A DNA stretch of 59,243 nucleotides from an uncultured Bacteroidales bacterium (GCA_900317125.1 ONFR01000013.1:1-59243); one strand, 5' to 3'; shown: positions 14,315 through 23,925, counted from the stretch's first letter. Notes: generated by a model not told the origin, from the letters alone. Numbers and translations are program-made.

Positions 14315-16882
14315 ATGACTAAGAGACTGATATTATGGATGTGCTGCATGGCCGGTATGGTTTGCACGGCTATGGCACAGGGAACAATTAGCGGACGGGT
14401 GTACGACAGCAAAACGGGGCACCCCATTGAATACGCCACGGTGGCCATCTTGAAGGTGAAGGACTCGTCGTTGGTGACAGGCACGGTGACCGAGGCCAAT
14501 GGGTCGTTCAGTACCAAGGCCAACAACGGCACCTATTTGGTGAGAATTTCGTTTATGGGATACCAGACCTATTTCCATCCCCACCACGTGACACTGAACG
14601 AGAAACACAACGCTGTGAACCTCGGTAAAATACAGATTGCACCCAGTGCAAGGATGATGGAAGAGGTGCAGGTGACTGCACAACGTACCATGGTAGAGTA
14701 CCAGCTGGACAAAAGGGTGGTGAACGTCGACAAGAACCTTGTGACCAGCGGCGGAACGGCAACCGATGTGCTGGAGAGTGTGCCGAGCGTGTCGGTGGAC
14801 AACGACGGCAATGTGTCGTTGCGCGGTTCGTCAAGCGTAAAAGTGCTTATCAACGGCCGGCCCTACGAGATGATGGGTAACGATTTGGAGACGCTGCTGG
14901 AGCAGATACCCGCCAGCTCTGTGGAGAGTGTGGAGGTTATCACTAATCCCTCGGCCAAATACGACCCGGAAGGGATGTCGGGCATCATCAACATCAAGTT
15001 GAAAGAAAAGACCTCGGGAGCTCTTGGACTGAACGGCGTGGCGAACCTGAACTTTGGCGGCCCGCTGCCTTTTGTGGTTCCCGACAAGCTGCCCAAGCTC
15101 ATCCCCACCACTATGGGAAGTATCAGCCTCAACTATACCACAGAGAAATACAATATCTTCTTCACCCTGGACGGCGGTATGCGGAGCCGGGGCAGCCACG
15201 GCCACTCGATGATTGAGCGGATGAGGGACAGCGTGCCCTATTCGCACGACTCCATGGACGAATACGGTCTGAGAAGAAACTATATGGGCAGCATGAAAGT
15301 GGGCGGCGAGTACTATTTCAATGACAAGAACAGCCTGCTTTTCTCCTATCAGCTGCGCGGCGGTAAACGATTGAGGACAAGCGATATATTCTCGAAAGAT
15401 TTGATGTACAACGGGCTGATGGACTACCACCAGGTTGACACAAACAACAACATGAATTTCAACCATGTGTTCAACCTCAGCTATGTAAAGAAGTTTGAGC
15501 AGAAAGACCGCGAGCTGACAGCCGATGCCTCTTTCTCCATGCGGAATGTAAAAGGCAACGGATTCCAGGAACAGCGATACCTAGACACCCTGGCCATTCG
15601 GAACGGGATGAATTGGAACCCCATGTGGGACAACTACTATCTGCGCGAGACAGAGACAGAAAACCATCATCAGGCCCTGAACATAAAGGTGAACTATGTA
15701 CACCCCTTTGCCGAAAAATGGAAACTGGAGACAGGCTACGAGGGCCGTCTTGACTGGCCCAACCAAAACGCCATCTACCATCGAACAGAATACGATAAGG
15801 TGACACACCAACTGGACAGATACTACGATTCGGTCTCGTCGACCCATTTCGACTACAACCAACAGACCCACGGTATCTATGCCACCGTCGGCGGGAAGTT
15901 CACCGACAAGCTGTCAGCCCAGGCGGGATTGCGTGTTGAATACTCCTACCTGTACGGCTATGACATGAACCACCGCAACACAACGCCGGTGCACAAAAGC
16001 TACTGGGAACCCTATCCCACTCTGCATCTGTCGTATGAAATCAATGAAGCCAACAGCATGCAGTTGAGCTACAGCCGCCGTGTGCGCCGTCCCCACATGT
16101 GGGACCTGAACCCCTACCTCGACGTGCGGGAAGGGCAGCAGATGTCGTTCGGCAACCCGAATCTTGACCCGGAATTCACCAATGCCTTCGAGCTGTCGCA
16201 CAACCTGAGCCTGGACAAATGGAACATTTACACCTGCGCCTACTACCGACAGACCAACAACATGATGACGCGCTACGGCTTTGTATGGGATACGCTGTCG
16301 CGGAACCACTACAGCCCCTGGATGCCCTACAATTCGCAATACGACGGCTACTGGGCAAGCACATGGCAGAACCTAGACAAAGGCTACAACTACGGACTGG
16401 AGTTCATCGTCGACTGGCAGGCCACGAAATGGTGGAAGCTGAATCTCAGCGTGAACCTGTACCACAGCACCATCCAAGGAACAGCTCTGCTGGACAACAA
16501 GAGCCACTCGGCATGGCAGGCCAGCAGCAAGTTCACCTCCTTCATGACGCTCCCCAAAGACTGGACAATCCAGTTCTCGGGACAGTATTTTGCCCCTTGG
16601 CTTGACCTCCAGACAACGATGTTCCCCTCCTACTGGTTCGATTTGGCAGTGAAGAAAGACGTGCTGCAGAAACGCGGAACCATCAACATAAGAGTGGGCG
16701 ACGTGTTCTCCACCGGCGGCTGGGGACACACGACGTATACCCGCCAGATGAGCCGAGAGGTGAACTCGCGCCGCATCTCCCCCACCATCACGGTTGGCTT
16801 CTCATACAAAATCAACAACGGCCTCAAACAGAAACCCCAAGTTGAGGAGGAAGAAGACAGCGGGTCGGAGAATGTCTATTAA
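14315..16882 (+). CDS. TonB-dependent-type outer membrane receptor with N-terminal carboxypeptidase-like domain
   Basis: 855 residues from ATG 14315, which gives a clean signal peptide (MTKRLILWMCCMAGMVCTAM, then AQ). The carboxypeptidase D regulatory-like domain is at about 23-105 (ISGRVYDSKTGHPIEYATVA). The plug is at about 120-215 (TATDVLESVPSVSVDNDGNV, LRGSSSVKVLINGRP, NPSAKYDPEGMSGIINIKLK). The C-terminal beta-barrel resembles the OMP_b-brl_3 group and ends in an acidic tail. Such receptors import or bind ligands at the cell surface. No SusD partner is adjacent, so glycan import of the Sus type is not supported. The 3' end overlaps the next gene by 11 bp. Confidence 0.88.
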   Translation: MTKRLILWMCCMAGMVCTAMAQGTISGRVYDSKTGHPIEYATVAILKVKDSSLVTGTVTEANGSFSTKANNGTYLVRISFMGYQTYFHPHHVTLNEKHNAVNLGKIQIAPSARMMEEVQVTAQRTMVEYQLDKRVVNVDKNLVTSGGTATDVLESVPSVSVDNDGNVSLRGSSSVKVLINGRPYEMMGNDLETLLEQIPASSVESVEVITNPSAKYDPEGMSGIINIKLKEKTSGALGLNGVANLNFGGPLPFVVPDKLPKLIPTTMGSISLNYTTEKYNIFFTLDGGMRSRGSHGHSMIERMRDSVPYSHDSMDEYGLRRNYMGSMKVGGEYYFNDKNSLLFSYQLRGGKRLRTSDIFSKDLMYNGLMDYHQVDTNNNMNFNHVFNLSYVKKFEQKDRELTADASFSMRNVKGNGFQEQRYLDTLAIRNGMNWNPMWDNYYLRETETENHHQALNIKVNYVHPFAEKWKLETGYEGRLDWPNQNAIYHRTEYDKVTHQLDRYYDSVSSTHFDYNQQTHGIYATVGGKFTDKLSAQAGLRVEYSYLYGYDMNHRNTTPVHKSYWEPYPTLHLSYEINEANSMQLSYSRRVRRPHMWDLNPYLDVREGQQMSFGNPNLDPEFTNAFELSHNLSLDKWNIYTCAYYRQTNNMMTRYGFVWDTLSRNHYSPWMPYNSQYDGYWASTWQNLDKGYNYGLEFIVDWQATKWWKLNLSVNLYHSTIQGTALLDNKSHSAWQASSKFTSFMTLPKDWTIQFSGQYFAPWLDLQTTMFPSYWFDLAVKKDVLQKRGTINIRVGDVFSTGGWGHTTYTRQMSREVNSRRISPTITVGFSYKINNGLKQKPQVEEEEDSGSENVY

Positions 16883-17300
16883 ACTGAGAGAGACCGATGG
16901 CCGCCGCGAGGTCTTTGACATGGTGCGCAACCGCTTTGTGGCACTGACGCCCGAGGAATGGGTACGGCAGCACTTCATCCAATATCTGCACGAGGAACTG
17001 CTGTACCCCATTGAACTGATGCAGGTAGAAGGTGCCATCACCCTGAACGGCATGACACGCCGGTGCGACATAGTGGTGTATGACAACGAGGTGAAACCCT
17101 TCATCATTGTAGAATGCAAGAAAGAGACCGTCGCCCTGTCGCAAAAAGTGGTGGACCAAGCTTGCCGCTACAACCTTGTGCTGCAGGTGCCGTACCTGTG
17201 CCTCACCAATGGCGCCCAACAGATATGTTGCAAGGTCGATTTCGACAATAAGCAGCTGATAAGCATCCCCGAACTGCCAAAGTATCATAAAAAATGTTAA
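16872..17300 (+). CDS. HsdR N-terminal-like PD-(D/E)XK domain protein
   Basis: 142 residues from ATG 16872, overlapping the receptor stop by 11 bp. The nuclease-like core is visible: VRQHFIQYLHEELLYP, then MTRRCDIVVYDNEVKPFIIV followed by ECK. The Asp of CDIVVYD and the Glu and Lys of VECKKE form the D-ExK triad. This stand-alone version of the type I restriction R-subunit N-terminal domain is common in Bacteroidales. No HsdM or HsdS gene is nearby, so a restriction role is not supported and repair or housekeeping is equally possible. Confidence 0.85.
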   Translation: MSIKLRETDGRREVFDMVRNRFVALTPEEWVRQHFIQYLHEELLYPIELMQVEGAITLNGMTRRCDIVVYDNEVKPFIIVECKKETVALSQKVVDQACRYNLVLQVPYLCLTNGAQQICCKVDFDNKQLISIPELPKYHKKC

Positions 17301-17370
17301 ATCTTTATAGGGAGGGGGTATCCAAAACGGGGGTAAAGACTCTATATAGTAAGACACCTCAAAACTCAAT

Positions 17371-17868
17371 ATGCGAGAACGCGACAAACAGATGCTGGCC
17401 GACCATTATCTGGACTTCTACCAGATGGCTTACACCATTCTGCACGAAGAAGCAGATGTTGAGGATGCTGTGCAAGACGCATTGACCGACACCATGTCGC
17501 AGCCCTTTGTGAGAGACCCATACGGCTACTGTTGCCGCGTCCTCAAGAACAAATGCTACAAAATGCTGAAGAGAAACACCTACATACTGACCGAAACACT
17601 GCCCGACCTGCCCGATACACCAAATACAATTGACGAGGAACGATTGCACACACTATGGAAATACAAAGAACGACTGCCCGCAAGGATAAAAGAGGTGTTT
17701 GACCTATACTATGAGAAAGGATATACCAGAAACGAGATTGCCGAGATAACCAACACACCGCTGCCCACACTCAAAAAACTCTTCAACAAAGGGCATAAAA
17801 GACTGAAAAAACAGATGATTGAACACGACAACAATAACAAGCACCAAAACAATATAGACAAGTTATGA
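17371..17868 (+). CDS. ECF-type RNA polymerase sigma factor
   Basis: 165 residues with region 2 (LDFYQMAYTILHEEADVEDA, VQDALTD) and region 4 (RLPARIKEVFDLYYEKGYTR, NEIAEITNTPLPTLKKL, FNKGHKRLKK). It is shorter than primary sigma factors and fits extracytoplasmic-function sigma factors. The stop overlaps the next gene start (ATGA), which fits a sigma/anti-sigma pair. The 70-bp upstream region has no TAnnTTTG element but has G-rich runs (AGGGGGTATCC and ACGGGGGTAAAG), so it may depend on its own or another ECF promoter. Confidence 0.9.
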   Translation: MRERDKQMLADHYLDFYQMAYTILHEEADVEDAVQDALTDTMSQPFVRDPYGYCCRVLKNKCYKMLKRNTYILTETLPDLPDTPNTIDEERLHTLWKYKERLPARIKEVFDLYYEKGYTRNEIAEITNTPLPTLKKLFNKGHKRLKKQMIEHDNNNKHQNNIDKL

Positions 17869-18413
17869 AACAGATTGAGACACTCCTGCAGCGCTACCGC
17901 AACGGCGAGATCACTCCGGAGGAACAAGCCGAACTCAACCGGCTTACCCACCGCGACGAGATTTTCCATGCCGCCGCCAGCCGTGCCGCAAAGATTCGCC
18001 GCCAACGGACGACAGTGATTTCTTCCGTGGCCTCGGTCGTGATTGTGGCAGCGGTGTTTCTCACCATCACCGCCAACAATAGCACACCTACTGCCGACAC
18101 CCCACGGCTGGCACAGAATGTCATTGAGGTCAACGAGACCCCTGCACAGCCCCAAACTGCCCCCCTGGCAGCCCCAGCCGAGTCGTCCAAGCCAACTGTT
18201 AGCACAATGACCGAAAAGCCCGTCAGCGCCCCTAAAAAAGCCGCGGAAACCGTCATCGAACACAACAACACAGCACAGGCCTCGCCCATCAGCACCGTCT
18301 CGGAAGTCAAACACACCGAACCCAGTGCCTCGCTCGACCCTGTTGTGGCTTGCAACACCCAATGTTCACCCGACTCTGTCATCAACGACATCTGGAACTT
18401 CCTCAAAGCCTAA
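17865..18413 (+). CDS. putative anti-sigma factor, single-pass membrane protein
   Basis: 182 residues. The N-terminal cytosolic part (MKQIETLLQRYRNGEITPEE QAELNRL) resembles the short helical N-termini of Bacteroidales sigma regulators. One membrane helix is at about 48-68 (VISSVASVVIVAAVFLTITA). The periplasmic tail is rich in Pro, Ala, Thr and Ser. The 4-bp ATGA overlap with the sigma gene and this topology suggest an anti-sigma role, but no canonical zinc-binding anti-sigma motif (HxxxCxxC) is present, so the call is by context. Confidence 0.65.
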   Translation: MKQIETLLQRYRNGEITPEEQAELNRLTHRDEIFHAAASRAAKIRRQRTTVISSVASVVIVAAVFLTITANNSTPTADTPRLAQNVIEVNETPAQPQTAPLAAPAESSKPTVSTMTEKPVSAPKKAAETVIEHNNTAQASPISTVSEVKHTEPSASLDPVVACNTQCSPDSVINDIWNFLKA

Positions 18414-18422
18414 AGCGCCATT

Positions 18423-18899
18423 ATGAAACGAAAGCTCATCCTATTCCTCTGCTGCCTGGCGTACACGCTGACAACTCTGGCTCAGACCGATTTGTACAAG
18501 CGCTACGCCTCGCGCACCGATATCAGGGTGGCCAGTGTCACCAACTTCACACTCGACACCGGCATCACCGCCGACGTCACCCTGCTTGAAGCCGTTGACG
18601 ACCAAGGGTGGGAATGGCTTTGCAAGGAGTTTAACCTCGCACCCCTCTCCCAACAGCAGCAACAGCAAATGGACGAGGGATGGGACGTAGCCCTCTTCAC
18701 ACAACGCAACCGCCAAGACCCCACGAAACCTGCTCCCGTGGTCAACGAACAAATCGACCACACGCAATCGTGCTACGTCGGGGTATCATACCTTACACGG
18801 ACACTCTATGTTTTCTGCTGCAGCACCGACCGCCAGTCGGACGTAGTGGTAAACTATTTGATAGAAAAGATGCAGCGGTCGTTGCGAAACAAGGAATAG
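18423..18899 (+). CDS. small secreted protein of the sigma operon, DUF4252-like
   Basis: 158 residues with a signal peptide (MKRKLILFLCCLAYTLTTLA, then Q). The mature part starts TDLYKRYASRTDIRVASVTN. It has a Gln-rich stretch (LSQQQQQQMDEG), then a strand-rich C-terminal half ending YLIEKMQRSLRNKE. The layout resembles the DUF4252 lipoprotein-like proteins often found downstream of ECF sigma/anti-sigma pairs in Bacteroidales, but similarity is weak and I cannot confirm the family. It is 9 bp behind the anti-sigma gene and very likely in the same operon. Confidence 0.65.
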   Translation: MKRKLILFLCCLAYTLTTLAQTDLYKRYASRTDIRVASVTNFTLDTGITADVTLLEAVDDQGWEWLCKEFNLAPLSQQQQQQMDEGWDVALFTQRNRQDPTKPAPVVNEQIDHTQSCYVGVSYLTRTLYVFCCSTDRQSDVVVNYLIEKMQRSLRNKE

Positions 18900-18919
18900 C
18901 ATTCCTTCGACTAATCCGC

Positions 18920-19678
18920 TTACCTGCCTGCCAGATCAAGGAAGACCAATTCCTTCAACTGGCAGGTATATTTTTCACCATGAGCCCCAGTCAAATCAAG
19001 ATGCCCGAAACGGTTCACACCCACAATAGTGGCATCCACCCGCTCGCCACGGAGCAAATACGGCCGCTCCTCACCCCTAAACAACAGTCTGGACAGATAC
19101 TCATTGTCCAGGGCCTCTTCGCCCTCCAATCCACCCTGCAGCTGACCATACCGGAATGCAATACAATCCACCAACCTCAGAAGGAGAGGCTCCAGAGCCT
19201 CCTCTTGCCCCGTCACCTGCTTCAGTGACACCGGATTCGGAATCCATTCGGGGAACGCTGTCTGGTTCACATTCAAACCTATTCCTACCACCGAAGACGA
19301 CAGACTGCTGCCAGAAACATGGTTGGAAATCAATATTCCACACACCTTCCCCATCCCAATATAAATATCGTTGGGCCATTTGATGCTCACCTCCTGACCT
19401 ACTGGCAACAGTGGAATCAGGCAGTCGGCAACTCCCAGCGACACTGTCTTGGTGAGCATATACTGCTGTTCGAAAGGAAGAAAGGTCGGTTTAAGCACCA
19501 AGCTGAAAGTAAGATTTTTACCTGGTTCAGAATGCCACACATTGCCCCGTTGCCCAATGCCAGCCGTTTGTTCCCTGGCACAAACGACAGTAAACTCCCC
19601 GACCGCGGAAAGGTCGAGGAGTTCGCAATACTTATTCGTCGATTCCAACGAATCGAATAATCGTAAATCCATTGCCAA
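18920..19678 (-). CDS. birA: biotin--[acetyl-CoA-carboxylase] ligase
   Basis: 252 residues. The ligase core has AREQTAGIGQRGNVWHSEPG (the GxGRRG-type biotinyl-AMP loop), VSIKWPNDIYIGMGKVCGIL (KWPND) and VVGIGLNVNQT. The C-terminal SH3-like domain covers the last 50 residues. There is no N-terminal helix-turn-helix, so this is a mono-functional ligase that biotinylates the carboxyl carrier protein and does not repress biotin genes. Start at 19678 (MAMDLRL); the second Met (19672) is equally good. It faces the sigma operon convergently with 20 bp between stops. Confidence 0.93.
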   Translation of the reverse strand: MAMDLRLFDSLESTNKYCELLDLSAVGEFTVVCAREQTAGIGQRGNVWHSEPGKNLTFSLVLKPTFLPFEQQYMLTKTVSLGVADCLIPLLPVGQEVSIKWPNDIYIGMGKVCGILISNHVSGSSLSSSVVGIGLNVNQTAFPEWIPNPVSLKQVTGQEEALEPLLLRLVDCIAFRYGQLQGGLEGEEALDNEYLSRLLFRGEERPYLLRGERVDATIVGVNRFGHLDLTGAHGEKYTCQLKELVFLDLAGR

Positions 19679-19705
19679 TGATGCGTACAGGCCTGGTCAG
19701 ACCAT

Positions 19706-20269
19706 CTACACAGTCATTATCTCTTTCTCCTTGGCGGCAAATATCTTGTCGCACTCGCCAATGAACTTGTCGGTGATATCCTGTATCTCCTTTTCCACCT
19801 GCTTCACCTCATCCTCGGGCACAGATTTGTCCTTCAGTTTCTTCACCTTGTCCATCACATTGCGGCGGGCGTTACGGATGTTCACCTTGCTATTTTCCAC
19901 CTCCACCTTGGCGGCCTTCGACAGCTCCTTGCGGCGCTCTTCGGTCAACGGGGGGATAATGATACGCAGAATGTCGCCCTCATGACGGGGAGTGAACCCC
20001 AGATTGGCATCGAGAATGGCCTTATTGATGGCTCCCACAATGTTTTTCTCCCACGGCTGAATGATGATGGTGCGGGGGTCGGGAGTGTTGATGTTGGCTG
20101 CCTGGCTAATCTCGGTGGGTGTGCCGTAGTAATCAATCTTCACACCGTCGAGCATGCCGGGGTTAGCCTTTCCCGCACGGATTTTCTCAAGTTCCTTCTC
20201 AAGGAAATGGATGGCGGACTGCATGCTGTTTTTTGCCTCGTCGATACAGGCTTTCGATAAGTCGTTCAT
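19706..20269 (-). CDS. frr: ribosome recycling factor
   Basis: 187 residues, full length. Motifs: EKIRAGKANPGMLDGVKIDY, NTPDPRTIIIQPWEKNIVGA, NLGFTPRHEGDILRIIIPPL, TEERRKELSK and the C-terminal helix KEKEIMTV. RRF with EF-G splits the post-termination ribosome. It follows pyrH on the same strand, the conserved pyrH-frr order, with 46 bp between them, and precedes birA. Confidence 0.97.
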   Translation of the reverse strand: MNDLSKACIDEAKNSMQSAIHFLEKELEKIRAGKANPGMLDGVKIDYYGTPTEISQAANINTPDPRTIIIQPWEKNIVGAINKAILDANLGFTPRHEGDILRIIIPPLTEERRKELSKAAKVEVENSKVNIRNARRNVMDKVKKLKDKSVPEDEVKQVEKEIQDITDKFIGECDKIFAAKEKEIMTV

Positions 20270-20315
20270 ACTATGTATATTTTATTGTTACTATTATTCA
20301 GAAGAAAAGTTCGTG

Positions 20316-21026
20316 TCAACCCTTGGTCACCTCGGTGCCGATAGGTTCGCCCGAAACAACCTTGAGTAGATTGCCCGGCTTGTTCATGTCGAAAACATAA
20401 ATCGGCAGATTGTTCTCTTCGCACAAAGCAAAGGCGGTGAGGTCCATAATTTTCAGTTTCTTGCCCAAAGCCTCTTGGAACGTAAGTGTCGGATACTTTG
20501 TGGCAGTGGGGTCTTTCTCAGGGTCGGCAGTATAAACACCGTCTACGCGAGTACCTTTCAGAATTACGTCGGCCTTAATCTCGATGGCACGGAGCGTCGA
20601 AGCTGTATCGGTGGTGAAGAACGGGTTGCCCGTGCCGCCGCCGATTACAACCACACGACCCTCTTGCATTGCTTCGATAGCCCTGCGGCGCGACATCTCC
20701 TTACAAATCGGTTCAATGGCCAGTCCACCCAATAGCTCAGTTTTCAGGCCCTGTTTCTCTAATTCGGCCTGCAGTGCCATGCTGTTAATCAGCGTGGCCA
20801 GCATACCCATGTAGTCCCCCTGAACGCGGTCCATCCCCTTGGACGCCCCGCTGAGACCGCGGAAGATATTCCCTCCGCCAATCACAATAGCCACCTCGAC
20901 ACCCTTGTCGACCACTTGTTTAATATCGTTGGCATACTGCTCCAACATTGCGGGCGAGATACCATAACTCTGGTCTCCCATGAGCGATTCACCGCTCAAT
21001 TTTAAAAGGACACGATTGTATTTCAT
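20316..21026 (-). CDS. pyrH: UMP kinase
   Basis: 236 residues of the amino-acid-kinase fold: [60 protein letters not shown], then [40 protein letters not shown] and [10 protein letters not shown]. It phosphorylates UMP to UDP as a hexamer, in the cytosol. It is the first gene of pyrH-frr. The upstream 250 bp is AT-rich near the start but has no perfect TAnnTTTG; TGTCTTTG is the closest. Confidence 0.97.
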   Translation of the reverse strand: MKYNRVLLKLSGESLMGDQSYGISPAMLEQYANDIKQVVDKGVEVAIVIGGGNIFRGLSGASKGMDRVQGDYMGMLATLINSMALQAELEKQGLKTELLGGLAIEPICKEMSRRRAIEAMQEGRVVVIGGGTGNPFFTTDTASTLRAIEIKADVILKGTRVDGVYTADPEKDPTATKYPTLTFQEALGKKLKIMDLTAFALCEENNLPIYVFDMNKPGNLLKVVSGEPIGTEVTKG

Positions 21027-21276
21027 CTAGTTTAATATGTATTAATTATCTATAATATAACAAAATGCAAAGACAATGCCGTTTTGAAAGAAAATACTAA
21101 AGTAGTAAAAAAAGTGGAAACAGCAAAATTTTTTTCACCTATGCTGTCGCTATCGGCATTCCGAGTACCCCTCCATCCATCCTTCACTAATAGAAGGTGG
21201 CCACCTCGAAGGAGATTGAGAGAACAAAGCAGAGTTGATAAAGGAAGTGAAGAGGACGCAGGTACAACACAAGTTA

Positions 21277-22005
21277 TCAACCAAATGCAACAGCCAACGA
21301 GGCAACGCTGATGCGCAGGCCGGGGATGTCGTGCAAAGCAGCATAGCAGTTTTCAGTGGTGGCCCCGGTGGTGATAATGTCGTCGACAAGCAGCAGATGC
21401 TTATTTTCGAACTGTTCGGGGTGACGGACTGCGAATACGTCAGACATGTTGTCCATGCGATCCATACGGTTCTTGTGGGTCTGGCTATCGGTGTAGCGTT
21501 TTCGTATCAGGTTGTTGACAACCACAGGTTTGTTCAGCACAGAGGCAATGGCACGGCAAAGCAACTCGCTCTGGTTGTAACCGCGTTTGAGCTTGCGGAG
21601 GGGATGGAGCGGTACGGGAACAATGCAGTCAACACCGTCGAAACGTCCAGAGGCAAGGAGTTCTTCACCCAACAACCCACCGAATTGTTTCGCCAAACGC
21701 AGATTGTCAGCATATTTGATTTGGTGCACCAACGTTTGGGCTACATTGCCATGCCGGAAATAGAGAAGGGATGCCGCAGCCTGACAGGGAATCCGCCCGG
21801 CAAGACGTTGTTCAACATCGTTGTCCTGCACTGCTGCGAGTCGCGCCCAAGGCATGAGCGACATGCAGGAGGTGCAAAGGTCGCGTTCGTCGCCAACAAG
21901 AACTGCACCACAATGGCAACAAATAGCTGGGAATATGATGTGAAAAAAATCACTAAACGGGCCGAAAACGTGTCTGGACATAGCGTTCAAGGCAGGAAGA
22001 GACAA
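21277..22005 (-). CDS. comF: ComF family protein (phosphoribosyltransferase fold)
   Basis: 242 residues. The N-terminal zinc-ribbon-like cysteines (PAICCHCGAVL and DLCTSCMSL) are followed by the phosphoribosyltransferase domain: FDGVDCIVPVPLHPLRKLKR, GYNQSELLCRAIA and the PRPP loop HLLLVDDIITTGAT. ComF proteins are linked to DNA uptake in naturally competent bacteria and are widespread in others with unclear function. The start overlaps the queA end by 19 bp, so it is translated from the pssA-queA-comF operon. Confidence 0.92.
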   Translation of the reverse strand: MSLPALNAMSRHVFGPFSDFFHIIFPAICCHCGAVLVGDERDLCTSCMSLMPWARLAAVQDNDVEQRLAGRIPCQAAASLLYFRHGNVAQTLVHQIKYADNLRLAKQFGGLLGEELLASGRFDGVDCIVPVPLHPLRKLKRGYNQSELLCRAIASVLNKPVVVNNLIRKRYTDSQTHKNRMDRMDNMSDVFAVRHPEQFENKHLLLVDDIITTGATTENCYAALHDIPGLRISVASLAVAFG

Positions 22006-23201
22006 CTGTCGCCATAGCTAAGAAAACGAAACTGGTGGTCGAGAGCATAGCGGTAGCACTCCTTCCAGGCATCACCTACCAGTGCGGATACAAGCAGCAA
22101 CAGGGTGCTTTTGGGTTGGTGAAAATTAGTTATCAAACCACTGATAACATGATATCTATAGCCAGGGGCAATCATGAGTTGTGTGTCGCCTTCCAACTGC
22201 TCGATTCCTTGTTCATCCATCCATTGCAACACATTTTTATAAGCATGTTCAGTGCTGACACTCAACGACTCAAGCTCATACGGATCCCATTGCATGACAT
22301 GCATGGCATCCAACTTTGAGTTACGGCTCAACTTTACGCCAAACCAGTATACTGATTCTATGGTTCTTACAGTAGTAGTTCCAACAGGGATGACAGTATG
22401 GCCGAGATGGTTGAGGATGCACTCGATGTTGGAACGGGATATCTCAATCTTCTCAACGTGCATCTCGTGTTCGCCGATAGTGGGAGTACTGACCGGCTTG
22501 AAAGTTCCGGCACCGACATGAAGCGTGATAAAATCGGTGGCAATGCCTTTTTGGCGGAGTGCCTCGAAGACTTCGGGCGAGAAATGGAGCCCTGCGGTCG
22601 GTGCAGCGACAGAGCCCTGGTGTAATGCATAGACAGTCTGGTAGCGTTCGTTGTCGCTGCTCACAGCCTCACGGTGCAGATATGGGGGCAGCGGAATGAC
22701 GCCGGCCTGGTCAATAAGTTCGGCGAAACTGAGACCTCCGTCCCAGTCGAAGTCCACTATCCATGCATTTCCTACTGCTTTGCGACGGGTGGCGGTAAGC
22801 GTAACGGACTGCCCATGGATGTCGAGTTGGCGAGAGAGAGAGCCCTCCTTCCATTTCTTGTTATTACCTATAAAACAGTTCCATGTACAGTGCCCCCGCT
22901 GCTCGAACGACAGGGCTACAGGCATCTGAAAGGGTTCGAGACAGAAGACTTCGATGGTTGAACCGGTAGGCTTACGGAAGAATAGGCGCGCATGGATGAC
23001 CTTTGTGTTGTTGAATATCAACAGGGTGTCAGGAGGAAGGAGATCGGGGACATGGTCGAAACGGCTCTCCTCGATGCTGCCGCCACGGTAGACAAGTAGT
23101 TTGGACTGGTCGCGGCGTTCGAGCGGGAACTTGGCGATACGGTCGTCGGGCAAGGGATAGTCAAAATCGGCTATGGCAATGGATTGAGGGTTATTGTTCA
23201 T
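21987..23201 (-). CDS. queA: S-adenosylmethionine:tRNA ribosyltransferase-isomerase
   Basis: 404 residues from ATG 23201; the open frame further upstream overlaps pssA and is not supported. Family blocks: FDYPLPDDRIAKFPLERRDQ, SKLLVYRGG, LLIFNNTKVIHARLFF, AGVIPLPPYL, RYQTVYALHQGSVAAPTAGL, HFSPEVFEAL, FITLHVGAGTFKPV and LITNFHQPKSTLLLLVSA. QueA transfers the ribosyl part of SAM onto preQ1-tRNA to make epoxyqueuosine. The length is typical for Bacteroidetes, longer than the ~350 residues of proteobacterial QueA. It overlaps pssA by 11 bp and comF by 19 bp. Confidence 0.95.
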   Translation of the reverse strand: MNNNPQSIAIADFDYPLPDDRIAKFPLERRDQSKLLVYRGGSIEESRFDHVPDLLPPDTLLIFNNTKVIHARLFFRKPTGSTIEVFCLEPFQMPVALSFEQRGHCTWNCFIGNNKKWKEGSLSRQLDIHGQSVTLTATRRKAVGNAWIVDFDWDGGLSFAELIDQAGVIPLPPYLHREAVSSDNERYQTVYALHQGSVAAPTAGLHFSPEVFEALRQKGIATDFITLHVGAGTFKPVSTPTIGEHEMHVEKIEISRSNIECILNHLGHTVIPVGTTTVRTIESVYWFGVKLSRNSKLDAMHVMQWDPYELESLSVSTEHAYKNVLQWMDEQGIEQLEGDTQLMIAPGYRYHVISGLITNFHQPKSTLLLLVSALVGDAWKECYRYALDHQFRFLSYGDSCLFLP

Positions 23202-23925
23202 CGGTTTGGTGCTTGCGTTGGGTGAAGAGTGAGAGAAGGATGTACCACAGAATGAGAAGCGAAATAGCATACCACTGGCGTGTGAGGGCGATGATGACGA
23301 CACAGCCGAACAGGAAGATGTATTGGACGCGATTGGTTTTCCACGAAAGGTCTTTGAAGTTGAATTTTAGCGAGAACATAGGGAGTTCGCTAACCATTAG
23401 GATGTCGGTGATGAGTGAGAGGACGATGAGTGCGACATAGAAATAATTGTCGAGCAGGGGGTATGGAGGGTAAGTCGAGTTGTTGGACAGTAATGCAAGC
23501 CCCACCCAAATAAGAGCGTTGGAAGGTGCAGGAAGTCCGAGAAAACTATGGCTTTGGCGAGTATCAAGATTGAACTTTGCTAGACGGTAAGCGGCAAAGG
23601 CTGGCATAAGAAATGCCGCAAGGCTGAGAATATACAGCCACGTGGGGTCCACAGGAATAGCCTTGAACAGGATGAGCGCAGGAGCCACACCAGAAGTGAC
23701 AACGTCGGCCAGCGAATCGAGTTCCCTGCCAACAGGCGATGCCACCCCAAGGAGACGAGCTGCAAGGCCATCGAAGAAATCAAGGAAGATTCCGGCAATG
23801 ATGTAGACAGCAGCTTGCCAGAGGAACCCTTGCGAGGCCATGTAGCAGGCTACCACTCCACAGGTGAGGTTGCCAAGGGTGATGATATTGGGAATTTGCC
23901 TTTTCAGGGATGTGAAGATATTCAT
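23191..23925 (-). CDS. pssA: CDP-diacylglycerol--serine O-phosphatidyltransferase
   Basis: 244 residues from ATG 23925 (MNIFTSLKRQIPNIITLGNL); the longer frame to 23982 adds residues not typical of the family. The CDP-alcohol phosphotransferase motif reads DFFDGLAARLLGVASPVGRE, LDSLADVVTSG (D..DG.AAR...G...D...D). About seven membrane helices. It makes phosphatidylserine at the inner membrane, the precursor of phosphatidylethanolamine. First of pssA-queA-comF; it lies 79 bp after the TPR lipoprotein on the same strand. Confidence 0.94.
   Translation of the reverse strand: MNIFTSLKRQIPNIITLGNLTCGVVACYMASQGFLWQAAVYIIAGIFLDFFDGLAARLLGVASPVGRELDSLADVVTSGVAPALILFKAIPVDPTWLYILSLAAFLMPAFAAYRLAKFNLDTRQSHSFLGLPAPSNALIWVGLALLSNNSTYPPYPLLDNYFYVALIVLSLITDILMVSELPMFSLKFNFKDLSWKTNRVQYIFLFGCVVIIALTRQWYAISLLILWYILLSLFTQRKHQTDEQ

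Noticed and set aside
14315..16882. A polysaccharide utilisation locus
   Set aside because: There is no SusD-like partner and no glycoside hydrolase near the receptor.
16872..17300. A type I restriction system
   Set aside because: Only a stand-alone HsdR-N-like domain is present; hsdM and hsdS are missing and such orphans are common in Bacteroidales.
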